From: an uncultured Muribaculaceae bacterium | GTDB taxonomy: Bacteria > Bacteroidota > Bacteroidia > Bacteroidales > Muribaculaceae | Assembly (NCBI GenBank): GCA_910577355.1 | Contig: CAJTMY010000055.1 | Location: 1-11,459, forward strand | Reading direction: 5' to 3' | DNA: 11,459 nucleotides | Part shown: positions 6,042 to 11,459 of the stretch, one piece after another | Layout: each line of letters opens with the position of its first letter | Position numbering within the stretch: position 1 is the first letter of the stretch | Notes under the pieces: generated by a model | The model's input: only the letters and a program-made list of their open reading frames with translations | What the model was told of the DNA's origin: nothing | Database searches by the model: none | Position numbers and translations under genes: made by a program

Positions 6042-7745
6042 ATGGCCGAAATTATGGAAACCGAGTCAGGCGAATCACGCGGACTCAACTTTGTAGAGCA
6101 GGAAGTATTAGCCGACCTCCGCGCCGGCAAGAACGGCGGACGTCTCAACACCCGTTTCCCGCCCGAACCCAACGGCTATCTCCACATCGGCCACGCCAAG
6201 GCCATCTGCATGGACTTCGGCGTCGCCGAGAAGTTCGGCGGCACATGCAACCTCCGTTTCGATGACACCAATCCCGTCAAGGAAGATGTCGAGTATGTCG
6301 ACTCCATCCGCGAGGACATACATTGGCTCGGCTTCGACTGGGGCGACCGCGAGTACTATGCGTCCGACTATTTCCCTCAGCTCTTCGACCTCGCCTGCCG
6401 CCTCATAAAGGAGGGCAAGGCATACGTCGACGACCAGTCGTCCGAGCAGATCGCCGCACAGAAAGGTACCCCCACCGTCCCCGGCACCGAAAGCCCCTTC
6501 CGCAACCGTACCCCCGAGGAGAATCTCGACCTGTTCATGCGCATGAATGCCGGCGAATTTGAGGAAGGCAGCCGCGTGCTACGTGCCAAGATCGACATGG
6601 CCAGCGACAACATGCACTTCCGCGACCCCATAATGTACCGCATCATCAAGCACCCCCACCACCGCACCGGCACCACATGGAAAGTCTACCCCATGTACGA
6701 CTTCGCCCATGGCCAGAGCGACTACTTCGAGGGCGTCACACACTCCATCTGCACACTCGAGTTCGTGCCTCACCGCCCGCTCTACGACTACTTCGTCGAC
6801 CAGCTCGCCGACGAGACCTACCGCCCCCGCCAGATCGAGTTCAACCGCCTCAACATCACATACACCGTGATGAGCAAGCGCAAGCTCCTCGCACTCGTCA
6901 GGGAAGGCCTCGTGGCCGGATGGGACGACCCCCGCATGCCCACCATCTCCGGCATGCGCCGCCGTGGCTACACACCCCGCTCCATACGCCGCTTCATCGA
7001 CACCATCGGCTACACCAAATACGAGGCCCTCAACTCCGTGAGCCTCCTCGAGCACGCCGTGCGCGACGACCTCAACGCCATCGCCACACGCGTCATGGGA
7101 GTCATCAACCCCCTCAAGGTGGTCATCACCAACTATCCCGAAGGCAAGGTCGAGACCGTGAGCATGGAGAACAATCCCGAGGAGCCCGGCAGCGGCACAC
7201 ACGACATGCCCTTCTCACGCGAGATATTCATCGAGCGCGACGACTTCATGGAGAATCCTCCCAAAAAATTCTTCCGCCTCGCCCCCGGCAGCGAAGTACG
7301 CCTCAAGGGCGCATACATCATCAAGTGCGAGGACGTGGTCAAGGACGCCGACGGCAACATCACCGAGCTGCACTGCTCCTACGACCCCGATACCCTCAGC
7401 GGCCTCCCCGGCGCCAGCCGCAAGGTCAAGGGCACACTCCACTGGGTATCCGCCGCACACGCCGTCGATGCCGAGGTACGCCTCTACGACCGCCTCTTCG
7501 ACGTCGAGAACCCCGCCGCCGAGCCCGACCGCGACTTCCGCGACATGCTCAATCCCGACTCCCTTGTCGTGAAGCAGATCAAAGTCGAGCCTTTCGTGGC
7601 CGACAATGCTGCGCCCGGCACAAAATTCCAGTTCCAGCGCATCGGCTACTTCACACCCGACTACGACTCAGCTCCCGGCCACCTCGTGTTCAACCGCACC
7701 ATCGGCCTCCGCGACACCTGGGAGAAAGAGCAGAAAAAAGGATAA
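6042..7745 (+). CDS. glnS: Glutaminyl-tRNA synthetase
   Basis: This class Ic aminoacyl-tRNA synthetase charges tRNA-Gln with glutamine using ATP, in the cytosol. From the ATG at 6042 it is 567 residues, close to the E. coli enzyme (554). The signature PPEPNGYLHIGHAKAI (40-55) contains the HIGH motif at 48-51 and is typical of GlnRS rather than GluRS. The KMSKS-type loop is VMSKRKLL (276-283). The C-terminal part after about 340 corresponds to the two anticodon-binding beta-barrels. The upstream in-frame GTG at 6003 is rejected because it lies in the promoter; the ATG at 6054 is a possible alternative. Its presence means direct Gln-tRNA charging rather than only the GatCAB route. It is divergent from DUF4199, and a TPR gene follows 75 bp downstream. 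Confidence 0.97.
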   Translation: MAEIMETESGESRGLNFVEQEVLADLRAGKNGGRLNTRFPPEPNGYLHIGHAKAICMDFGVAEKFGGTCNLRFDDTNPVKEDVEYVDSIREDIHWLGFDWGDREYYASDYFPQLFDLACRLIKEGKAYVDDQSSEQIAAQKGTPTVPGTESPFRNRTPEENLDLFMRMNAGEFEEGSRVLRAKIDMASDNMHFRDPIMYRIIKHPHHRTGTTWKVYPMYDFAHGQSDYFEGVTHSICTLEFVPHRPLYDYFVDQLADETYRPRQIEFNRLNITYTVMSKRKLLALVREGLVAGWDDPRMPTISGMRRRGYTPRSIRRFIDTIGYTKYEALNSVSLLEHAVRDDLNAIATRVMGVINPLKVVITNYPEGKVETVSMENNPEEPGSGTHDMPFSREIFIERDDFMENPPKKFFRLAPGSEVRLKGAYIIKCEDVVKDADGNITELHCSYDPDTLSGLPGASRKVKGTLHWVSAAHAVDAEVRLYDRLFDVENPAAEPDRDFRDMLNPDSLVVKQIKVEPFVADNAAPGTKFQFQRIGYFTPDYDSAPGHLVFNRTIGLRDTWEKEQKKG

Positions 7746-7774
7746 AAAACAAAAGGCAAGAACCTTATAAATCT

Positions 7775-7812
7775 CATCCCTGTGCGCGAGCGCAGCCTCA
7801 CGCACAGGGATG
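7775..7812 (+). promoter_or_regulatory. Strong hairpin between glnS and the TPR gene
   Basis: CATCCCTGTGCG (7775-7786) pairs perfectly over 12 bp with CGCACAGGGATG (7801-7812). The loop of 14 bases allows a competing inner hairpin, TGCG-CGAG-CGCA (7783-7794), that shares bases with the main stem. No T-run follows, so it is not a standard intrinsic terminator. The 3' arm ends eight bases before the TPR start codon and contains AGGGA, which could serve as a weak ribosome site and would be hidden when the stem forms. Roles in termination, RNA processing or translation control are inference. Confidence 0.5.
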
Positions 7813-7820
7813 ATTTGACA

Positions 7821-9248
7821 ATGAACGAACCCGACGAACGCGACATACTGCGCGAGCGATTCCGAGCCGACCTCGCGCGCCCCGTCTCCGAGCGATACTA
7901 CTCCGAGGACGAGCTCATCGCCATATTCGATTCAGCAGGCGACTACTACGACGACTACCTCCGCACCGAGGCGCTCCTGCTCGGCGCGCGCCTATATCCC
8001 GACAGCCACGCCCTGATGGCGCGCCGGGCCATATTTTACAGCGACCGCGACATGGGGCTGTTCCGTAGTTTCATGGACGACAATCCGGAGCTCGACACAC
8101 CGCTCACCGAGATAATGCGCCTCAGCGACACATATCCCGACCGCGACAAGGCCATCGCCCGTGTCGCGGAATTTCTCGACACCCACCGTCTCGCCGAGGA
8201 CGAGGAAGTCATACAGTTTGTCCGTATCGTACACGCCATCGGCCTCGACAGATGGCTCGTCGACAACCTCGGCCGCATCCGCTCCAAAGTCTCCTACCTG
8301 CCCACACTCCTTTACGAGGTCGCCGTCACAGCCGAGGAATCCCCCATACTCGACACCATCGCCATCGGGCTCCTTGAGGAACTCACCGAGATGGAAGCAT
8401 ACGCCCCCGAGTATTGGACACTCCTCGCCATGGCATATCTGCGCCACGACCGACACGACGACGCCCGAACAGCCATCGACTATGCCCTTGCCATCGACCC
8501 CGACAATGTCGAGGCACTCAAAGCACGCCTCCACTCTTTCACCCCCGAGTCCGACAGTCCCGAGATCGATACGCTTCTCGACCGCATCCTCCGGCTCGAC
8601 CCCTCCGATTCGGCGATAGCATACCTCGCTATCCTTCGCGCCGAGGAACGGCACGATGTCGACAGGCTTCTCACTATAATTGCGTCGCTTGCTCCCGAGG
8701 TACGCTCCACACATTCCATCATAAGCAAAGCTGTCGAATACAATCATCCCGCGCTCGCCGCTTACCTTGCCGAATTTTATGACTATGGATTCCGCGACGA
8801 CGACGATTGGAAATCGCTCGCCGAGACAGCATATAAAGCAGGTTCAGCAGCTGCCGTGACACTTGTCCTCCAGACCTTCGAGGCCAAATCAGGCCGCCCG
8901 CTCAACCACGACTTCCTCCTTTACAGAATCCTGTATCAGCTTCGCAAATACGACGTCGCCATAGCCATGTTCGGCGAAGCGGGGCCCGACGGCACACTCC
9001 GTCAGCCCGACAACCTCCACCCGGCCTTCGCCATGTATGTCACCATGCTTCTGCGTCTCGGCAAGCTGCCCGAAGCCAAAGAGGCCGCCGACGCCATGAT
9101 ACGCCTGCTCGACACCGAGCCCGCCGTCCCCGGCACATCACTCGAGAAACACGGCATGCGCGCATTCCTCACCGACATCCTCCGCCGCCTTCGCTCCGTC
9201 CGCCACACCGACTGGTCATCCTACGACCCCCTCTCCCTCGACACCTGA
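7821..9248 (+). CDS. Tetratricopeptide-repeat protein
   Basis: This 475-residue, all-helical, strongly acidic protein has no signal peptide or membrane segment, so it is presumably cytosolic. The clearest TPR unit is at about 196-230 (EYWTLLAMAYLRHD then ARTAIDYALAIDPDN); others are weaker at about 248-275 and 400-430. TPR arrays bind other proteins, but the partner is unknown. The ATG at 7821 (MNEPDERDIL) is chosen over the in-frame GTG at 7782, which lies inside the hairpin stem. It follows glnS by 75 bp on the same strand, so it may be cotranscribed with it, and converges on yggS. I recognise only the repeat class and cannot name a specific family. Confidence 0.85.
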   Translation: MNEPDERDILRERFRADLARPVSERYYSEDELIAIFDSAGDYYDDYLRTEALLLGARLYPDSHALMARRAIFYSDRDMGLFRSFMDDNPELDTPLTEIMRLSDTYPDRDKAIARVAEFLDTHRLAEDEEVIQFVRIVHAIGLDRWLVDNLGRIRSKVSYLPTLLYEVAVTAEESPILDTIAIGLLEELTEMEAYAPEYWTLLAMAYLRHDRHDDARTAIDYALAIDPDNVEALKARLHSFTPESDSPEIDTLLDRILRLDPSDSAIAYLAILRAEERHDVDRLLTIIASLAPEVRSTHSIISKAVEYNHPALAAYLAEFYDYGFRDDDDWKSLAETAYKAGSAAAVTLVLQTFEAKSGRPLNHDFLLYRILYQLRKYDVAIAMFGEAGPDGTLRQPDNLHPAFAMYVTMLLRLGKLPEAKEAADAMIRLLDTEPAVPGTSLEKHGMRAFLTDILRRLRSVRHTDWSSYDPLSLDT

Positions 9249-9265
9249 TCCCCCGCCCGCCCACA

Positions 9266-9420
9266 GTAGAGTCGCGGCCTGCCGCGACTGCCACTTTGTT
9301 GTCCGGATGGGGCGTCCGTCGGACGCCGATTAATTAGTAACCCGGTACGCCGAGCATCAAAGCGAGGCGTGCCGGGTATGAAATCCCGCATGGAAAGGCG
9401 TGCGTAGTACGCCGATTTAC
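9266..9420. repeat. Composite palindromic repeat block A
   Basis: The gap between convergent genes (9249-9442) is largely palindromes. AGTCGCGGC (9270-9278) and its complement (9281-9289) are two bases apart. GGCGTCCGTCGGACGCC lies at 9311-9327. CCCGGTACGCC (9341-9351) pairs with GGCGTGCCGGG (9366-9376) with one G-U. GGCGT...ACGCC lies at 9397-9413, followed by GCCGATTTAC. The same modules in the same order recur at 10666-11013. The blocks resemble REP-type elements and could also end transcription from both sides, although no T-runs follow. Confidence 0.65.
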
Positions 9421-9442
9421 ATATCAGTGATGTCGACTAAGG

Positions 9443-10099
9443 TCAGCGGCTGCCGAAGATTGCCGTGCCTATACGCACCAGCGTCGAGCCCTCCTCGATG
9501 GCGATGCGGTAGTCATCGCTCATACCCATCGACAGCTCGTCAAATCCCCGCAGATCCGGGCAAATCTCCGCTATCTGCCGCTTGAGCGACGCTATGCGTG
9601 CAAAGTCCGCCCGCACACGCTCCATGTCATCCGTATTAGTCGCCATGCCCATCAGTCCGCACAGATGCGTAGCCCGCAGGCGCTCGTACTTGCGGCCTCC
9701 GAAATACTTGAGCAGTTCCTCGGGCGAGAAGCCGAATTTCGTCTCCTCCGCGGCCACATGCACCTGCAGCAGCACACGCGTCACCATGCCGCGCTCGGCC
9801 GACAGCCGGTCGATCAGTCCGAGCAGCCTCTCCGAGTCCACACTCTCTATCATCGACACAAGGCCTATCAGAGGCTTCACCTTGTTGGTCTGCAGATGTC
9901 CTATGAAATGCCACTGCGTGTCGGCAGGCATCATCGGCGCCTTATCGCATAATTCCTGCACACGGCTCTCGCCGAATACCCGTTGCCCCGCCGCGTAAGC
10001 ATCGCGCAGGGCATCGACAGGGTGGAATTTCGACACCGCTACGAGCCTTACCCCTTCGGGCAGGCCGGCGGCGGTGCGTTGCAGATTTTCAGCTATCAT
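9443..10099 (-). CDS. YggS/PLPBP family pyridoxal-phosphate homeostasis protein
   Basis: This 218-residue member of the YggS/PROSC family is a cytosolic single-domain alanine-racemase-like barrel that binds pyridoxal 5'-phosphate and helps control free PLP and amino-acid pools, with no firmly established enzyme reaction. Lys24 in VAVSKF is the PLP Schiff-base lysine. Further signatures are FGESRVQEL (42-50), HFIGHLQTNK (64-73), MGMSDDY (191-197), GST (204-206) and IGTAIFG (210-216), the last three forming the phosphate-binding end. The length is normal. Its start overlaps the DUF4494 stop by ATGA (10096-10099), so it is probably translated by coupling. Downstream on the minus strand are palindromic repeats without a T-run. 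Confidence 0.95.
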   Translation of the reverse strand: MIAENLQRTAAGLPEGVRLVAVSKFHPVDALRDAYAAGQRVFGESRVQELCDKAPMMPADTQWHFIGHLQTNKVKPLIGLVSMIESVDSERLLGLIDRLSAERGMVTRVLLQVHVAAEETKFGFSPEELLKYFGGRKYERLRATHLCGLMGMATNTDDMERVRADFARIASLKRQIAEICPDLRGFDELSMGMSDDYRIAIEEGSTLVRIGTAIFGSR

Positions 10100-10530
10100 T
10101 CCTTCACCTTCATGCGGTAGACATCCACAAGCGGAGTCTCCGATATCGACACTATGTCATAGTCGGCCATCGTGCCCTTCATATACTCGATAAGGCCGTC
10201 GTAGGCGCTCTTGAATCCCGTGGCCTGCACCAGCATCTGGCTCACCGAGCGCTTCTCCACGCCGCTCTTCTCATCCACGGTGATAAAGCCTACTTTGGCA
10301 AGATACCAGCGGTCGCCCTCATCGTTGAAGGCGATTTCGGCGATCTTCGACCGCTTTACCGCCGCCACGTCAAATTCTCCCGATATGAACGGGCGCTGCT
10401 CCTCCGTGATACGCGCCTCAGCCTCCGTGAACGTCAGTGCGTCCACCAGATAAGGTTCGGTCACCTTCTTCGCAGCCCCGTTCTCCTGGAGCTTGTCATA
10501 TCTCACCTTGCATTCAAACCAGTTTGCCAT
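10096..10530 (-). CDS. DUF4494 family protein
   Basis: This 144-residue protein, from MANWFECKVRYDK to the end, matches my recollection of DUF4494, a small Bacteroidetes cytosolic family of unknown function: WFECKVRYDK (4-13), VTEPYLVDALTFTEAEAR (23-40), then FISGEFDV. It has no signal peptide or membrane segment; a mixed alpha/beta fold is likely. It is the first gene of a two-gene operon with yggS, joined by an ATGA overlap, which hints at a role connected with PLP or amino-acid balance (inference). The message begins at the promoter at 10600-10593 and carries a GC-rich hairpin near its 5' end. Confidence 0.88.
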   Translation of the reverse strand: MANWFECKVRYDKLQENGAAKKVTEPYLVDALTFTEAEARITEEQRPFISGEFDVAAVKRSKIAEIAFNDEGDRWYLAKVGFITVDEKSGVEKRSVSQMLVQATGFKSAYDGLIEYMKGTMADYDIVSISETPLVDVYRMKVKE

Positions 10531-10566
10531 ATGGATAATAAAATTTTAGTTCATATATTAAAGTAC

Positions 10567-10582
10567 GCGCGCGACAGCGCGC
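10567..10582 (-). promoter_or_regulatory. 5' leader hairpin of the DUF4494-yggS operon
   Basis: A six-base GCGCGC stem closed by a four-base loop (TGTC on the minus strand) sits about five bases from the predicted transcript 5' end and 37 bases before the start codon. The surroundings are AT-rich, so the element stands out. Such 5'-terminal stems often protect messages from decay; a regulatory role is not shown. Confidence 0.45.
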
Positions 10583-10592
10583 AAATCATATG

Positions 10593-10600
10593 CAAAGTTA
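10593..10600 (-). promoter_or_regulatory. -7 box of the DUF4494-yggS promoter
   Basis: On the minus strand positions 10600 to 10593 read TAACTTTG, an exact TAnnTTTG match. The predicted start at about 10587 gives a leader of about 57 nt. No clear -33 TTTG is seen at the normal distance. Confidence 0.55.
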
Positions 10601-10722
10601 CAAAAAACAAAATCCCCCCGCAACGACCTCACACCGATTCCACAGATTCGCACAGATTTTTTGGAGTAGAGTTGTGACCTGCCACGCCAGTCACTACGTC
10701 TGACACCTCATCCGCATGGCTT

Positions 10723-11013
10723 GGCGTCCGTTGAGGACGCCGATTTACAAACCGACCGCGTCCTCGCCCGCAAGTCCGGGCGTCCCTTGTGGCCGCCGAT
10801 TCGAGCGTCCGGAGGCGTCCGTCGAGGACGCCGATTCAACCAACCGCGTCCTCGTCCGCAAGTCCGGGCGTCCCTTATGGCCGCCGATTCGAGCGTCCGG
10901 GGGCGTCCGTCGAGGACGCCGATTTCATAGTAACCCCGTACGCCGGAGCTTGCGGAGGCGTGCGGGGCTGGCGAATCAAAGAGCCAAGGCGTCCGTCGAG
11001 GACGCCGATTTAC
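10723..11013. repeat. Four copies of a 19-bp palindrome (block B/C)
   Basis: GGCGTCCGTCGAGGACGCC occurs at 10814-10832, 10902-10920 and 10988-11006, with a one-base variant (loop GTTGA) at 10723-10741. Each has a 7-bp stem and a 5-base loop and is followed by GATT; the first and last continue to GCCGATTTAC, as does block A at 9411-9420. Between the third and fourth copies is CCCCGTACGCC (10934-10944) pairing with GGCGTGCGGGG (10957-10967), the counterpart of 9341-9376. Confidence 0.7.
10755..10930. repeat. 88-bp tandem duplication
   Basis: Two head-to-tail units, 10755-10842 and 10843-10930, differ at only three positions over the first 80 bases or so and then drift. Each begins ACCGCGTCCTCG and carries one 19-bp palindrome near its end. 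The high identity suggests a recent duplication within the older repeat island. Confidence 0.7.
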
Positions 11014-11073
11014 AGACCAACGGCGCCAAATCAAAAAAAATCCGTGAAAATCCGTGTAATCCGTGTGGGGCAA

Positions 11074-11089
11074 GAAATTCGCGAATTTC
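11074..11089. promoter_or_regulatory. 16-bp perfect palindrome upstream of the last gene
   Basis: GAAATTCGCGAATTTC is its own reverse complement and lies 58 bp before the ATG at 11148, between GGGG (11067-11070) and CCCC (11097-11100). It could be a binding site for a dimeric regulator of the downstream gene or the edge of the repeat island. Confidence 0.3.
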
Positions 11090-11132
11090 GTAAGCTCCCC
11101 CAAAAACACAACGGGGCAGCCGCAAAGCATCG

Positions 11133-11140
11133 TACCTTTG
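11133..11140 (+). promoter_or_regulatory. -7 box next to the start of the last gene
   Basis: TACCTTTG, the same octamer as the glnS box, ends seven bases before the ATG at 11148. The predicted transcript would start within a few bases of the codon and thus be leaderless or nearly so. No good -33 element is visible. Confidence 0.5.
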
Positions 11141-11147
11141 CAGCGTC

Positions 11148-11459
11148 ATGAAACACTACGCCCCCATCAACGCACGCCTCTACACCCGCTCGTTCACCAC
11201 ATGGTACGGGCGCGTCTACGGCGCCGACCGCGCCCGCTCCCTGCCACGCAACCTCATCCTCGCCCTCGAGATGATGCGCCTGCGCAGCCCCCTGCGCTCG
11301 GTCCGCCTTCTGGTCCACGACCCGTCGGGCGCCACCGGCCCCCACCTGCTCGCCTACCTGCGGTGGTACAACGAGCGCATCCGCCCCGGCGCCGACCCCA
11401 TCGTCATCCGCCCCGGCCCCCTGCACCTGAGCATCCGCGAGCGCCTCTACCCCGGCATC
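11148..11459 (+). CDS. Unrecognised protein, 3' end beyond the window
   Basis: An open frame runs from the ATG at 11148 (MKHYAPINARLYTRSF) to the window end without a stop, giving the first 104 residues. The product is rich in Arg, Pro and Leu and has no signal peptide or membrane helix. Notable stretches are TRSFTTWYGRVYG, ALEMMRLRSPLRSVRLLVHD and IRPGPLHLSIRERLYPG. Third codon positions are mostly G or C, as in glnS, and the promoter box ends seven bases before the ATG; both support a real gene. I cannot assign a family. A long open frame on the opposite strand over the same bases is best explained by the base composition. Confidence 0.6.
   Translation, partial: MKHYAPINARLYTRSFTTWYGRVYGADRARSLPRNLILALEMMRLRSPLRSVRLLVHDPSGATGPHLLAYLRWYNERIRPGADPIVIRPGPLHLSIRERLYPGI

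Larger units (their letters stand above)
10640..11068. repeat. Repeat island bounded by inverted CACAGATT/CACGGATT motifs
   Basis: The island starts with two CACAGATT-type units at 10640-10662 and ends with three units of the inverted form (AATCCGTG-like) at 11033-11068, each with an A/T run on the inner side. Between them lie degenerate and exact copies of the palindromic repeat family, including the 88-bp tandem pair. It has long open frames on both strands, but these arise from low-complexity GC-rich repeats and I regard them as non-coding. No transposase is present. Confidence 0.6.

Noticed and set aside
6677..7813. 378-codon frame overlapping glnS on the same strand
   Set aside because: It is an alternate frame of the GC-rich glnS gene, with an extreme Arg/His/Pro composition.
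10640..11068. CRISPR array
   Set aside because: Repeats are palindromic, irregularly spaced and nested, the spacers are themselves related repeats, and there are no cas genes.
10708..11151. Several overlapping open frames of 69-140 codons on both strands
   Set aside because: They are built from the GC-rich repeat units; translations are low-complexity Arg/Pro/Ser repeats and frames overlap on both strands, as expected of stop-poor repeats.

Overview
The window looks like chromosome of a Bacteroidales bacterium, most likely Muribaculaceae or a close relative. The evidence is several Bacteroidetes-type promoters (-7 box TAnnTTTG), weak or absent Shine-Dalgarno sequences, Bacteroidales protein families (DUF4199, DUF6452, DUF6048, DUF4494), and a GC-rich host background. 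The placement is inferred from family content, not from a marker gene.

Layout. Positions 1-369 hold no protein gene. They contain a symmetric MITE-like palindromic repeat (79-195), then a textbook plus-strand promoter followed by a compact hairpin with a UUCG loop and a U-rich tail, a candidate small RNA. Positions 370-2187 (minus strand) carry a tyrosine recombinase and a KilA-N protein, a small phage- or mobile-element-like module that is less GC-rich than its surroundings. It sits directly behind a minus-strand operon at 2212-5202, read as GT2 glycosyltransferase, nitroreductase, DUF6452 lipoprotein and DUF6048 envelope protein. Every junction of that operon is a 4-base ATGA overlap, so the four genes are probably translationally coupled. 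A 177-bp gap then separates the glycosyltransferase from a DUF4199 membrane protein and is almost filled by a 166-bp concentric palindrome.

The minus-strand DUF4199 gene and the plus-strand glnS (glutaminyl-tRNA synthetase) diverge from about 110 bp carrying back-to-back promoters. glnS is followed by a strong hairpin and a TPR protein. Converging on these from the right are DUF4494 and a YggS/PLPBP-family PLP protein, again joined by an ATGA overlap. Both intergenic spaces around that pair (9249-9442 and 10531-11147) are filled with GC-rich palindromic repeats of one family, including an 88-bp tandem duplication and an inverted pair of CACAGATT/CACGGATT motifs. The window ends inside an unrecognised Arg/Pro-rich gene (11148 onward) whose promoter nearly abuts its start codon.

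I see no defence system, CRISPR array, tRNA, rRNA or biosynthetic cluster. The most interesting non-housekeeping signals are the candidate small RNA beside the recombinase/KilA-N module, the 166-bp palindrome whose arm differences favour G-U pairing on one strand, and the palindromic repeat family, in which two copies show a compensatory base-pair change.
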